Source: Microbacterium sp. CH12i
GTDB taxonomy: Bacteria; Actinomycetota; Actinomycetes; Actinomycetales; Microbacteriaceae
Direction of reading: 5' to 3'
Length of the DNA: 64,000 nt
Assembly: GCF_000685355.1 (NCBI RefSeq)
Contig: NZ_JHET01000002.1
Span: 124,001-188,000, forward strand
Made by a program: the position numbers and the translations under genes. Position 1 is the first letter of the stretch. Each line of letters starts with the position of its first letter. Under the pieces are notes generated by a model. That model had not been told where the DNA came from, made no database searches, and was given only the letters and a program-made list of their open reading frames with translations. Of the stretch, positions 25,861-35,434 are shown one piece after another.

Positions 25861-27123
25861 ATGTCCGCACCCTCTCGCGCGTTGACCGCGCAACAACGTC
25901 GAGCCGACGTGCTGCTGGCCGTCATCGTCTTTGTCTCCGGCGTCATCAGCGCCGCACTCTCGGCGATCTCTGAGATCTACGGCGATGAGCAGGCTCCGCT
26001 GTGGCAGGCACTCGTCTATCTGGCGGTCGTGGCACTGCCGCTTGCCGGGCGGCGCATCTGGCCTGCACAGGTCGCCGTCATCGTCTCGGTCGCGTACTTT
26101 GTAGCCGTCACGCTGCACATCCCCGAGCTTTACGCGGGCAATATCGCGATGTTTATCGCGCTGTACACGGTAGGCGCGTGGATGCAGAACCGTCGCGCAG
26201 CGATGATCGTGCGCGTGTCGATCATCATCGGCATGTTCGTCTGGCTGCTTATTACGATGTACCGCGATGCGATCGACACCGCCAAGGATGCCGAGATCAT
26301 CGCGGGCGCCATGTCGCCCTATCTCGCGTTCATGATGCTGCAGTTGCTGCTGAACGCCCTCTATTTCGGAGGCGCCTACTACTTCGGCGAACGCACCTGG
26401 AAAGCGACCCTGCAGCGCGAAGCGCTCGAGCAGCGAACCGCAGACCTCGAGCGCGAGCGCGAGGTGACCGCAGCCCAGGCTGTCGCCCTCGACCGGGTGC
26501 GCATCGCCCGCGAACTGCACGACGTCGTCGCACACCACGTCTCGGTCATGGGCGTACAGGCGGGCGCCGCGCGCATGGTGCTCGATCAGGATCCCGACAA
26601 GACGAAACAGATTCTCTCCGGCGTCGAGAACTCCGCTCGTGAAGCGATCACCGAGCTGCGCCACCTGCTCGAGACCTTGCGCTCGTCGGATGCTGATGCC
26701 GACGATCCTGCATCCACCGTTGATCTCGAAGACATCACTCAACTCGTCGCTGCGTCGAACGACGCCGGCGTGCCCACGAGATTCACGGTCGTCGGCGATC
26801 CGGTGCCGGTGCCGTCCGTCGTGCAGGTGAACCTCTATCGCATTGCTCAGGAGTCGCTGACGAACGCCCGCCGCCATGCGGGAGTAGGCGCCACCGCAGA
26901 TGTGCGCTTGCGTTACACCGACCAAGAGGTCGAACTTGAAGTCGTGAACACCGGCCGCTCGGTTCTCACGCCTCGCAGCGGCCTGGGACAGCTCGGCATG
27001 CGTGAACGCGCACTCGCCTCGGGTGGCACGATTGAATCCGAACCCCGCGAACGCGGCGGTTGGCGCGTACGCGTGCAGGTTCCACTCACGCAGGCCGCCG
27101 AACTGACAGGAGCCCCTGCATGA
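25861..27123 (+). CDS. Sensor histidine kinase (NarL/DesK-like, HisKA_3)
   Basis: 420 residues. The first ~165 hold about five membrane segments with little outside, so it probably senses membrane state or an intramembrane cue. The phospho-acceptor is the His of RIARELHDVVAHHVSVMG; the ATPase domain has QVNLYRIAQESLTNARRHAG (N box) and SGLGQLGMRERALASGGTIE (G box). Its stop overlaps the response regulator start. The pair precedes an FMN reductase (opposite strand) and an ABC-2 exporter, a likely target. Confidence 0.92.
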   Translation: MSAPSRALTAQQRRADVLLAVIVFVSGVISAALSAISEIYGDEQAPLWQALVYLAVVALPLAGRRIWPAQVAVIVSVAYFVAVTLHIPELYAGNIAMFIALYTVGAWMQNRRAAMIVRVSIIIGMFVWLLITMYRDAIDTAKDAEIIAGAMSPYLAFMMLQLLLNALYFGGAYYFGERTWKATLQREALEQRTADLEREREVTAAQAVALDRVRIARELHDVVAHHVSVMGVQAGAARMVLDQDPDKTKQILSGVENSAREAITELRHLLETLRSSDADADDPASTVDLEDITQLVAASNDAGVPTRFTVVGDPVPVPSVVQVNLYRIAQESLTNARRHAGVGATADVRLRYTDQEVELEVVNTGRSVLTPRSGLGQLGMRERALASGGTIESEPRERGGWRVRVQVPLTQAAELTGAPA

Positions 27124-27794
27124 CCGATCCGATCCGCGTCCTCCTCGTCGATGACCACGCCATGCTGCGCGCCGGGTTCCGAACGATCCTCGAGATCCAA
27201 CCCGACATCACCGTGGTCGGCGAGGCCTCGACGGGCGCGGAGGCAGTGGCGCAGGCATCCGTTCTCAAACCCGACGTGATCTGCATGGACGTCCAGATGC
27301 CGGACATGGACGGCATCGAAGCGACTAGGCAGATCGTCGCCGCCCCCGAGGTGCATGCCGCGATCGCGATCGTGACGACCTTCGACCGCGACGACTATTT
27401 GTTTAGCGCTCTGGATGCCGGGGCGAGCGGATTCCTGCTCAAGAACAGCGGCCCGGAGGATCTGGTCGCAGCCGTTCGTGTTCTCGCCGCCGGCGACGGG
27501 ATGCTGGCACCGGAAGTGACTCGGCGGGTGGTGCAACGGTTCGCGACTCCCGCTGCGACCGAATCAGCACCGACGGCATCCCGCCCCGCGCTCACCCTCG
27601 CAGAGCCGCTTACCGACCGCGAGGCGGAAGTGCTGGAACTCTTGACTGAGGCGATGAGCAATGCGGAGATCGCCGCGAGACTGTTCATCGGCGAGGCGAC
27701 AGTGAAGACGCATATCTCGCGCATCCTGCAGAAGCTCGGGGCCGGCGACCGCGTACAGGCGGTTGTTCTGGCGCTGCGGCACGGGCTCGCGTAG
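27120..27794 (+). CDS. LuxR/NarL family response regulator
   Basis: 224 residues. The receiver has VLLVDDHAMLRAGF (acidic pocket), VICMDVQMPDMDG with the phospho-acceptor Asp, and TTFDRDDYLF. The output domain is a LuxR helix-turn-helix: LTDREAEVLELLTEAMSNAE then FIGEATVKTHISRILQKLG. It is coupled to the kinase by ATGA overlap and followed by a strong terminator. Confidence 0.93.
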   Translation: MTDPIRVLLVDDHAMLRAGFRTILEIQPDITVVGEASTGAEAVAQASVLKPDVICMDVQMPDMDGIEATRQIVAAPEVHAAIAIVTTFDRDDYLFSALDAGASGFLLKNSGPEDLVAAVRVLAAGDGMLAPEVTRRVVQRFATPAATESAPTASRPALTLAEPLTDREAEVLELLTEAMSNAEIAARLFIGEATVKTHISRILQKLGAGDRVQAVVLALRHGLA

Positions 27795-27824
27795 CCTGCG
27801 GCATCCGCCGCGCCAGTCCCGGAA

Positions 27825-27867
27825 ACGACAGGTGCCCCGCGGCACATGGCCACGGGGCACCTGTCGT
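27825..27867. terminator. Strong convergent terminator
   Basis: acgacaggtgccccg and its exact complement flank a 13-base loop, between the response regulator and the convergent FMN reductase gene. Confidence 0.75.
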
Positions 27868-27912
27868 CCGGCCCCTGAGCCCGGCGGAAGGGTCAGGGTT
27901 CTCGAAAGCTGC

Positions 27913-28485
27913 TTACGCGCTAACGAGGTCCGCAGAGTGCTGCACGCGCGAGATGAGGCCGTTGAATGCCTCAAGGTATCCGACGAGGAAGCCGGCGGTG
28001 CTGTCGTCGGTCACCTGGCCGTCTTCGGTGAACAGGCCCGGGCGGTCCTGGATGAAGCCCTCAGGCTGACCCATCGTGACTGCGCTGAAGTGACCGAGGA
28101 TCGCGCGCAGGTGCTGCTGGGCAGCGGCGGTGGCGATACCAGAACCCGAGGTGCCGATCACAGCGACCGGCTTGCCGTAGAACGACATGTCGCCGTACGG
28201 GCGGGTCGACCAGTCGAGGGCGTTCTTCAGCACGCCGGGGATGGAGCGGCTGTACTCGGGGGTAATGATGATGACGCCGTCTACGTCGGCGATCGCCTTC
28301 TTGTACTCCGTTGCAACCTCGGGGAAGTTGCCGTCGTAGTCGGGCGAGTAGAAGGGCAGATCCTTGATCGCGATCTCGACGAGCTCGGTGCCCTCGGGAG
28401 CGAGGTTTGCCAGCACTCGCGCCAGACGGCGGTTAATGGACGTGCTGGAGATGCTGCCGACGATGTATCCGATAGTGCGGGTCAC
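27913..28485 (-). CDS. NADPH-dependent FMN reductase / quinone reductase family protein
   Basis: 190 residues, flavodoxin-like. IGYIVGSISSTSINRRLARV contains the FMN phosphate loop, and GVIIITPEYSRSIPGVLKNA and VIGTSGSGIATAAAQQHLRA are family signatures. It reduces FMN or quinones with NAD(P)H, often in redox stress. The GTG start has an AAGGAAA ribosome site. A perfect palindrome lies upstream, so it is probably under specific control. Confidence 0.88.
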   Translation of the reverse strand: MTRTIGYIVGSISSTSINRRLARVLANLAPEGTELVEIAIKDLPFYSPDYDGNFPEVATEYKKAIADVDGVIIITPEYSRSIPGVLKNALDWSTRPYGDMSFYGKPVAVIGTSGSGIATAAAQQHLRAILGHFSAVTMGQPEGFIQDRPGLFTEDGQVTDDSTAGFLVGYLEAFNGLISRVQHSADLVSA

Positions 28486-28527
28486 AGGGTTTTCCTTCTG
28501 TTCGGGCTCAATACGAGTCTTTGCGGT

Positions 28528-28553
28528 CTAGAGGTATCAACGACCACCTCTAG
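28528..28553 (-). promoter_or_regulatory. Palindromic operator-like site upstream of the FMN reductase gene
   Basis: CTAGAGGT, ten-base spacer, ACCTCTAG: a perfect eight-base inverted repeat about 45 bases before the start. The half-site spacing of 18 bases suits a dimeric regulator; none is encoded beside it. Confidence 0.55.
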
Positions 28554-28693
28554 AAGTCTATTCCCGTGCATGCAATCAGTTTCCTGGGAAGCCTCAGGTC
28601 CAGGCGGTGCCGAGAGCGGCATCCACGACTCAACCGCGCGGGGGACGCTGAAGATCCGCCGCTGGGGGGATACGGCGACGCATGCTGCATCCC

Positions 28694-28699
28694 TAGCCT
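28694..28699 (+). promoter_or_regulatory. -10 element of leaderless ABC ATPase gene
   Basis: TAGCCT six bases before the ATG at 28706. Confidence 0.6.
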
Positions 28700-28705
28700 G
28701 GAAGC

Positions 28706-29602
28706 ATGACCTCAGGAACACTGCAGCTAACCGGCGTCACCAAGAGTTACGGCTCGCGCCGCGTACTCGATGACGTCACCTTCTCTGTCGCCAGCGGCCA
28801 CCTCACCGGCTTCGTCGGAGGCAACGGTGCGGGCAAGACCACGACGATGCGGATCATCCTCGGACTCCTCGCATCTGACGGCGGCTCGGTCACTCTCGGC
28901 GGTACGGAACTCACCGCCGACGCCCGCCGCCAGTTCGGCTACATGCCGGAGGAACGCGGGCTCTACCCGAAAATGAAGGTGCTCGAGCAGGTCGTCTACC
29001 TTGCTCGCCTGCATGGCTTCAACAAATCGGATGCCACCGACAAAGCCACCGCGCTCCTCACCGAACTCGGACTCGGTGAGCGACTGAACGACAACCTCGA
29101 GGCGCTCTCGCTCGGCAATCAGCAGCGTGCTCAGATCGCGGCATCCCTCGTGCACGACCCAGGCGTGCTCATCCTTGATGAGCCGTTCTCTGGCCTTGAC
29201 CCGCTCGCCGTCGACACGGTTGCCGGCGTACTCCAGGAGCGCGCCGCCCGCGGCGTCTCGGTGCTGTTCTCCTCGCACCAACTCGACGTCGTTGAGCGTC
29301 TCTGCGATGACCTCGTCATCATCGCTGGCGGCACGATCCGCGCTGCTGGCCCCCGCGAGGTCCTTCGCGAACAGCACTCGGCCCCCCGTTGGGAGCTGGA
29401 GAGCAACGGTGACGTCGGCTGGTTGCGCGACGAACCGGGCGTGAGCGTCGTGGACTTCGAAGGTGGTAACGCCGTCTTCGATGCCGAAGACCCGGCCATC
29501 GCGCAGCGGGTGCTCCGCCGCGCCCTCGACGGCGGCGAGGTCACTCGCTTCACTCCGCAGCATCCTTCGCTTTCGCAGATCTTCAAGGAGGTCATCCAGT
29601 GA
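28706..29602 (+). CDS. ABC transporter ATP-binding protein (NatA/CcmA type)
   Basis: 298 residues. Walker A is VGGNGAGKTTTMR, the signature LSLGNQQRAQIAASLV, Walker B VLILDEPFSGLDP, and the H loop LFSSHQLDVVERL. FGYMPEERGLYPKMKV is typical of the Na+ export (NatA) group with the DUF4162 C-terminal extension. It works with the ABC-2 permease that starts at its stop (overlap of four bases). Confidence 0.92.
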   Translation: MTSGTLQLTGVTKSYGSRRVLDDVTFSVASGHLTGFVGGNGAGKTTTMRIILGLLASDGGSVTLGGTELTADARRQFGYMPEERGLYPKMKVLEQVVYLARLHGFNKSDATDKATALLTELGLGERLNDNLEALSLGNQQRAQIAASLVHDPGVLILDEPFSGLDPLAVDTVAGVLQERAARGVSVLFSSHQLDVVERLCDDLVIIAGGTIRAAGPREVLREQHSAPRWELESNGDVGWLRDEPGVSVVDFEGGNAVFDAEDPAIAQRVLRRALDGGEVTRFTPQHPSLSQIFKEVIQ

Positions 29603-30705
29603 CCACGTCAGCCCGATCCAAAACAACTTCCCTCTCCCCCGCACAGGGCGTCTGGCTCGTCGCAGAGCGCGAGCTCAGCACGAAGTTGCGCAGCAAGGCG
29701 TACCTCATTTCGACCGGCATCCTGCTGGTAATGGCGCTCGCCGGCGTCATCTGGGCTGGTATCGCCAGCGCGACTCCCAGCATCACCCCGATCGCGGCGA
29801 CGAGTTCCGCTTCCGCAATGCTTGACGGCGTCGAGGGCTTCGATGTCACCGAGGTCGCGGATCGCGCCGCGGCCGAGGATCTCGTCACGGAGGGCAAAGT
29901 CGATGCTGCGCTCATCGATGACAGCTCCTCCCCGACGGGGATCGTCGTCGTCGCGGAAAAGGAAGCACCCCAGTCACTGGTCATGATGCTGTCGCAGTCC
30001 CCGACCGTGGAACTGCTGAACCCAGACCCGGCCAGCGGAGGCATGCGGTACATCCTCGGCATCGCGTTCGGCCTGGTGTTCATGATGGCCGCGATCACTT
30101 TCGGCTCGCCGATCGCGACGAGTGTGGTCGAAGAGAAGCAGACTCGTGTGATCGAGATTCTGCTCTCGGCAATCCCCGCCCGCCTGCTGCTGGCGGGCAA
30201 GGTGATCGGCAACACGATCCTCGCCATCTCGCAGATTCTGCTGCTGGTGGTGGTCGGCGCCATCGGCCTCATGGTCACGGGGCAGACCACAATCCTGCAG
30301 GGAATCGGCGGGCCGATCGCCTGGTTCGCGCTGTTCTTCTTCTTCGGATTCATCCTGCTCGCGGCGATGTTCGCGGCGGCTGGTTCGCTGGTCTCTCGCC
30401 AGGAGGATGTCGGTGCGACGATGACCCCGGTGATGTATCTGACGATGATCCCGTACTTCCTGGTGATCTTCTTCGGCGACAATCCCGTGGTGATGACCAC
30501 GCTCTCGTACATTCCGTTCTCGGCGCCGGTGGCAATGCCGATCCGCCTCTTCTTCAACGAGGCCGCGTGGTGGGAGCCGCTGGCAGCCCTCGTCATCATG
30601 CTGGCGGCGTGCGTCGTCGTGGTTCTTATCGGCGCCAAGATCTATGAGAACTCGCTGCTGAAGATGGGCGCGCGGGTCAAGCTGCGCGAGGCGCTGCGCG
30701 GCTGA
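29599..30705 (+). CDS. ABC-2 type transporter permease (NatB type)
   Basis: 368 residues. One N-terminal membrane helix (AYLISTGILLVMALAGVIWA), an extracytoplasmic domain of about 120 residues, then five to six membrane helices starting at ILGIAFGLVFMMAAITFGSP. VVEEKQTRVIEILLSAIPAR is the ABC-2/NatB coupling signature. With the NatA-like ATPase it exports Na+ or a hydrophobic compound; the two-component system upstream may sense the same signal. Confidence 0.9.
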   Translation: MTTSARSKTTSLSPAQGVWLVAERELSTKLRSKAYLISTGILLVMALAGVIWAGIASATPSITPIAATSSASAMLDGVEGFDVTEVADRAAAEDLVTEGKVDAALIDDSSSPTGIVVVAEKEAPQSLVMMLSQSPTVELLNPDPASGGMRYILGIAFGLVFMMAAITFGSPIATSVVEEKQTRVIEILLSAIPARLLLAGKVIGNTILAISQILLLVVVGAIGLMVTGQTTILQGIGGPIAWFALFFFFGFILLAAMFAAAGSLVSRQEDVGATMTPVMYLTMIPYFLVIFFGDNPVVMTTLSYIPFSAPVAMPIRLFFNEAAWWEPLAALVIMLAACVVVVLIGAKIYENSLLKMGARVKLREALRG

Positions 30706-30708
30706 GGT

Positions 30709-30759
30709 CACGTGAGTGAGTATTCCCGCGTCTTCTTTCGACGCGGGAATACTCACGTG
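30709..30759 (+). terminator. Terminator of the ABC-2 operon
   Basis: gtgagtattcccgcgtc pairs perfectly with gacgcgggaatactcac around a seven-base loop. The left arm carries a GAGT duplication just outside the paired block. Confidence 0.75.
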
Positions 30760-30825
30760 CGTGCACCGCTTTACTCTGGAGTAACGCGGACAACGGAGTC
30801 GGCACGTTCCGACCCGAAAGGCACC

Positions 30826-31413
30826 ATGAGCACTCCGCTTCTTGACCGCACCGCCGAGACTTCCGTTCCCGTTCTCGATGTCCTCGCCCAGCGCTGGAGT
30901 CCTCGCGCATTCGACGCCAAGACACCGATCGATGAGAACAAGCTCGCCGCGGCACTCGAAGCTGCACGCTGGTCACCATCGGCAAGCAACACACAGCCGT
31001 GGCGATTCTTGGTTGCCCGCCGCGGCACCGACTTGCACACGCAGATCGATGAGGCGTTGATGGGCTTCAACCGCGAGTGGGCTGGCACCGCCCAGGTGCT
31101 GATCGTCGCGCTCTCCGAAGACGTGGACGCTGAGGGCAACCCCCGTCCGTGGGCACAGTACGACCTGGGTCAGGCCGTCGCCCACCTGTCAGTGCAGGCA
31201 CATGCCGACGGACTCTACGTGCACCAGATGGGCGGCGTCGTGCGCGACCAACTGCGCACCATTCCCGGCGTCGAAGACCGCTTCACCCCGACCTCGGTGA
31301 TTGCGCTGGGCGAGCTCGGCGATCCGTCGGACCTGTCCGAGAAGCTGCAGCAGCGCGAGCTCGCTCCCCGCACCCGCCGCCCGCTCTCAGAGACGATCAT
31401 CGCGATCGCCTGA
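30826..31413 (+). CDS. Nitroreductase family protein
   Basis: 195 residues. RWSPRAFDAKTPIDENKLAA and ARWSPSASNTQPWRFLVARR are the FMN-binding start of nitroreductases, and the dimer/FMN loop is QYDLGQAVAHLSVQAHADGL. It would reduce nitro compounds, quinones or enones with NAD(P)H. The ATG at 30826 has a GAAAGG ribosome site. It is convergent with a TetR gene that ends six bases away. Confidence 0.9.
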   Translation: MSTPLLDRTAETSVPVLDVLAQRWSPRAFDAKTPIDENKLAAALEAARWSPSASNTQPWRFLVARRGTDLHTQIDEALMGFNREWAGTAQVLIVALSEDVDAEGNPRPWAQYDLGQAVAHLSVQAHADGLYVHQMGGVVRDQLRTIPGVEDRFTPTSVIALGELGDPSDLSEKLQQRELAPRTRRPLSETIIAIA

Positions 31414-31419
31414 GCAGTC

Positions 31420-32064
31420 TCAACGCGTCCGCAGGCCATCGAAGGCCAGCGCGAGAACGTCGGCAGCCAGCTCTGCGCCGCCTTCAGTGCCAGCAGGCCG
31501 ATACCACTCGACGATCGAGTTGACCATGCCGAAGAGCAGTCTCGTGGCGACCGAAGCGTCGATGTCGGCGCGCACGGTGCCTTCCGCCTGAGCCTGCCGC
31601 AGTAGGTCGGTCACCGCACGGTCGAAGGCGCGGCGTCGGTCAAGGGCTGCGCGTTCGATATCGCTGTTGCCGCGCACTCGCAGCAGAAGCGTCACGTACG
31701 GGAGCTTGTCGACAAGCACACGCACTGCACCGCGCAGCACGTGCTCGAGCCTTTCGCCCGCCCCCCCGCTGGTCGCGCCGGGCTCACCTAGCACGCTCTC
31801 TAGAGAGCCGATCGCCTCATCGAGCGCGACTTCGAGCAGCGCTTCCTTCGACGGGTAGTGGTGGTACAGCGCCGACTTCGACAGTCCAAGTCGCGTAGCC
31901 AGCGAGGCGACCGAGGTCGCGTCGTAGCCGTGTTCGATGAACACCTGCACAGCAATATCGAGAATCTCCCGCTGGCCATAGCCGGGCCGGCCTCGGCGTG
32001 CGGCCGACTGCTCGGCGGGCGGCTGCTTCTCTGACGATGACACGAGATCCAGTTTGTCACTCAC
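31420..32064 (-). CDS. TetR family transcriptional regulator
   Basis: 214 residues. GYGQREILDIAVQVFIEHGY and SVASLATRLGLSKSALYHHY form the TetR helix-turn-helix, and PSKEALLEVALDEAIG is the usual linker. The ligand domain is unremarkable. The N-terminal 20 residues are polar and probably disordered. The start is GTG. Its target is not obvious; neither neighbour is divergent from it. Confidence 0.87.
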   Translation of the reverse strand: MSDKLDLVSSSEKQPPAEQSAARRGRPGYGQREILDIAVQVFIEHGYDATSVASLATRLGLSKSALYHHYPSKEALLEVALDEAIGSLESVLGEPGATSGGAGERLEHVLRGAVRVLVDKLPYVTLLLRVRGNSDIERAALDRRRAFDRAVTDLLRQAQAEGTVRADIDASVATRLLFGMVNSIVEWYRPAGTEGGAELAADVLALAFDGLRTR

Positions 32065-32107
32065 TAAGCTTTCTCGCCGAGGTGAGCTGTGCCGCGCAGC
32101 ACGAGAT

Positions 32108-33246
32108 CTACTTCAGCGCTCGGATGCCGCGCACCAGCGTCTCGGCGAGATCTTCCAGCAGCGCACCGGCGTTCGCCATACTCTTCTCCGGACTGGGCTC
32201 CAGTTCTGACAGGGTGCGAGCGCCAGCGAAGCCAGCAGCCGCAATGTCAGCAGCCGAAAGCGTCGTACGCCCCGCAACCGCATACACCGGGATGCCGGCG
32301 GCAGCTGCCGCCCTCGCCACACCGATCGGCGTCTTGCCCATCAGGCTCTGCTCATCTAGGCTGCCTTCTCCGGTGATGACCGCGTCGGCACCCCCCAAGC
32401 GCGAGGCGAAGTTGGTGAATTCCAGCACCACGTCGACACCTGCACGACGCGACGCACCGAGCGCGATCGCCGCGAAGCCAATGCCGCCTGCAGCCCCCGC
32501 GCCAGCACGGGATGCGGCATCCAGCGCCGGCACTGCCAGCACGCGACCAGCGTCAGACAGCACCTCGACGAAATGTGCGAGCGCGTCATCCAGTGCGATG
32601 ACATCTTCAGCGGACGCCCCCTTCTGCGGACCGAACACGGGCGCAGCACCTTGCGCGCCCAACAGCGGATTGTCGACGTCGCTGGCCAGCACGAGCTCGA
32701 CATCGGCCAGTCGTGCATCGAGGCCGACAAGGTCAGCAATTGCCAGTTGCGACAGAGCCGCACCGCCCAGAGGCAATTCTTCGCCATCCGCAGAGAGGAA
32801 TCGCGCACCGAGACCTTGCAAGAACCCCGCACCACCATCGGTGGATGCGCTGCCGCCGACACCGAGCACGATGCGTCGACACCCGGCATCCAGAGCCGCG
32901 CGCACGAGTTGGCCCGTGCCGAGGCTTGTCGCGCCGGTGGCATCTTTGTGCCCGCCGGGAAGCTGCTCCAGCCCGGAGCGCGCGCCATCTCGACGACGGC
33001 CTCGGTGCCGCGAACCGCGAAGTCAGCGTCGAGCACCTCACCGGTGGGTCCCGCCACAGAAACCGTCCGCCGCTCGTAGCCTGCGGCGAGCGCAGCATCC
33101 AGAGTCCCCTCGCCGCCATCGGCGACGGGAATGGCGACGATTTCGATCGTGGGATCGACACGATGCGCCCCCGACGCAAACCTTTCGGCTACCTCGGAGG
33201 CCGTCAGCGACCCTTTGAACTTGTCCGGGGCGATGACCAGCTTCAT
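32108..33246 (-). pseudogene. Glycerate kinase (GlxK/GarK family), frameshifted
   Basis: MKLVIAPDKFKGSLTASEVA and PVADGGEGTLDAAL open the family fold. After EMARA the frame breaks and resumes as LEQLPGGHKDATGATSLGTG, then RRIVLGVGGSASTDGGAGFL, DVDNPLLGAQGAAPVFGPQK and ITGEGSLDEQSLMGKTPIGV. One base is missing in the C run at 32972-32974. Restored length is 379 residues. It phosphorylates glycerate at the end of glyoxylate/glycerate catabolism. It is probably intact in the organism. Confidence 0.9.
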
Positions 33247-33370
33247 GTCAGACCTCTGCGAGGTAAATGTTCGTCACACGCTCGAGAATAGCCTCGACGA
33301 CAGCACGGTTTTTTGGCGAGTCGACTGTCCTAAAAAGAGAATTCTGTTTGTACTTCCGCAAATGCGGGAT

Positions 33371-33376
33371 TAAGTT
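33371..33376 (+). promoter_or_regulatory. -10 element of the HTH-TOBE regulator gene
   Basis: TAAGTT seven bases before the ATG at 33384. Two TTCTGTTT direct repeats (near 33342 and 33375) and CCGCAAATGCGG flank it and may be operator parts. Confidence 0.5.
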
Positions 33377-33383
33377 CTGTTTT

Positions 33384-33791
33384 ATGACGCATTTTCGGAT
33401 AAGTGAGGCCGCCTCCCTCCTCGGGGTCAGCGACGACACCATGCGCCGATGGGTTGCCGACGGCATCCTCCCGGTCGAACACGATGAGGCAGGACGCCAG
33501 GTCATCCCCGGCGTCGAGCTTGCTGAGCGTGCGAAAGAAATGGGCGCGGAGGCGGCGGATGTCGGGAGCGTGCGACGCAGCGCGCGCAACCGATTCACAG
33601 GTCTCGTGACCAGCGTGCAGATCGACGGGCTGATGGCACAGGTCGAGTTGCAATGCGGTCCGCACCGGGTCGTTTCGCTGATGTCGTCCGAAGCCGCGCG
33701 CGAGATGAAACTCGAAGTCGGGTCAAAATCTGTGGCGGTCGTCAAAGCGACCATGATCATCCTCGAAACCGAGAAGGACCCTCGTTCGTGA
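33384..33791 (+). CDS. MerR-type HTH fused to a TOBE (Mop) molybdate-binding domain
   Basis: 135 residues. FRISEAASLLGVSDDTMRRW is a MerR/excisionase-like helix-turn-helix; residues ~68-132 (RNRFTGLVTSVQIDGLMAQV, then VVSLMSSEAAREMKLEVGSK) form one TOBE/Mop domain that binds molybdate. It is a compact stand-in for ModE and probably senses molybdate for the operon it leads. The start at 33384 agrees with its -10 box; upstream in-frame ATGs lie in the promoter. Its stop overlaps modA (GTGA). Confidence 0.87.
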   Translation: MTHFRISEAASLLGVSDDTMRRWVADGILPVEHDEAGRQVIPGVELAERAKEMGAEAADVGSVRRSARNRFTGLVTSVQIDGLMAQVELQCGPHRVVSLMSSEAAREMKLEVGSKSVAVVKATMIILETEKDPRS

Positions 33792-34598
33792 ACCGCATTC
33801 TGATCCGCCGCGCCGCTGTTGCCGCTGGCGTCATCGCTGCGCTTGCGTTGAGCGGCTGTGCCGCCCCCGCCGATGTTGCTCCCGAGGGCGAGACCACCGC
33901 CCCCACCGCCATCGCCGACGACATCAGTGGCGAGCTGACGGTCTACGCCGCGGCATCACTCACCGGTGCATTCGATGAGCTCGCCACGCAGTTCGAGCAG
34001 CAGCATCCCGACATCGATGTCTTGCCGATCTCGTACGACGGTTCATCGGTACTCGCGACGCAGCTGATCGAGGCGCGCCCGCCGACGCTTCGCCTCGGCC
34101 GATGAGAAGAACATGGCGAAGGTGACGGATGCTGCGCTCGCGAGCGATCCTGCCACGTTCGCGACGAACATCCTGCAGATCGCGGTCGCACCGGACAACC
34201 CTTTGGGCGTCGAAGACCTCGAGGGCCTAACCGATCCCGAGCTGACGGTCGTCGTGTGCGCTCCCGAGGTACCGTGTGGCAATGCCTCCAAGACCCTCCT
34301 CGACGCCGCGGGTGTGGCGCTGACGCCTGCCAGCGAAGAGCAGAACGTCACGGCCGTGCTCGCGAAGGTGAAGTCGGGCGAAGCGGATGCCGGGCTCGTC
34401 TACCAGACCGATGTCGCAGCCGCCGATGGCGCCGTCACAGGGATCGACATCGATGGCGCCGAGAAGGCCACAAACGTGTACCCGCTCGTGGCACTGAACG
34501 ATGCGGCAAACCCCGAGGCTGCAAACGCGTTCGTCGCCTTTGTTCTCTCGGATGCTGGCCAGAAGGTGCTCGCCAAGTTCGGATTCGGGACGCCGTGA
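33788..34598 (+). pseudogene. modA: Molybdate ABC transporter substrate-binding protein, double frameshift
   Basis: The lipobox ALALSGC follows a basic start, so it is a lipoprotein. LTVYAAASLTGAFDELATQF and SYDGSSVLATQLIE are ModA motifs. After that the frame breaks. The expected EGAPADVFASADEKNM is recovered only if one base is added near 34075 and another near 34086, after which VTDAALASDPATFATNILQI runs to the stop. Restored length is 270 residues. It delivers molybdate or tungstate to ModBC. GTG start overlaps the regulator. Confidence 0.9.
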
Positions 34599-35434
34599 CC
34601 GCAGCTGCCCCGACAGTCCTGAAGGCAGGCGTTGCGCGTTCGATCGCGCGGCGCCTGCCCCTGTGGTTGGCGATCCCCGCGGCCGTCGGAGTGCTACTGC
34701 TGGTGCTGCCATTCGTGGCGTTGCTCGTGCGGCTGGACTGGCCAGGGGTGCCAGCGGCGATCACTTCGCCCGAGGCGCTGCAGGCGCTCGGGCTTTCTTT
34801 GTCGACGGCGACCGTGTCCATCGCATTGTGCCTGCTTCTCGGTGTTCCGCTTGCCCTCGTCATCGCACGCAGTCACGGCTGGTTGCCGGCGGTGCTCCGA
34901 ACATTGACGACCCTGCCGCTGGTGTTGCCACCTCTCGTGGGTGGCATCGCGCTCCTGTCGCTGCTGGGCCGCAACGGGATGCTGGGCGGCGTGCTCGCAT
35001 TTGCTGACATCCGCATCCCATTCACTACCGCGGCTGTGGTCATCGCGCAGACCTTCGTCGCATTGCCGTTCCTGGTGATCTCGGTCGAGGGTGCGTTGCG
35101 CGCGGTCGGCACGGGACACGAGCTAGTGGCGTCGAGCCTCGGCGCGAGCAGGTTCACCGTTTTCCGTCGCGTGACGCTGCCGCTCGCCGCCCCAGGACTT
35201 CTGGCCGGCACCGTGCTGTGCTTCGCCAGAGCACTCGGAGAGTTCGGCGCGACCGCGCTGTTCGCCGGGAATGCTCCAGGAGTCACCCGCACGATGCCGC
35301 TCGCGATCTACACCGCGTTCAACGGCGCCGGAGTCCGCGAAGACACCGCGATCGCCCTGTCGCTGATGCTGATCGTGGTTGCAATGGCTGTGCTTCTGGG
35401 TATGCGCAGCTGGCGGACGGATGCTGTCCGATGA
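34595..35434 (+). CDS. modB: Molybdate ABC transporter permease
   Basis: 279 residues with five to six membrane helices. VASSLGASRFTVFRRVTLPLAAPG is the EAA loop that docks on ModC, and ALGEFGATALFAGNAPG is a ModB hallmark. Its GTG overlaps the modA stop and its TGA overlaps the modC ATG, so modABC is one tightly coupled unit. Confidence 0.93.
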   Translation: MTAAAPTVLKAGVARSIARRLPLWLAIPAAVGVLLLVLPFVALLVRLDWPGVPAAITSPEALQALGLSLSTATVSIALCLLLGVPLALVIARSHGWLPAVLRTLTTLPLVLPPLVGGIALLSLLGRNGMLGGVLAFADIRIPFTTAAVVIAQTFVALPFLVISVEGALRAVGTGHELVASSLGASRFTVFRRVTLPLAAPGLLAGTVLCFARALGEFGATALFAGNAPGVTRTMPLAIYTAFNGAGVREDTAIALSLMLIVVAMAVLLGMRSWRTDAVR

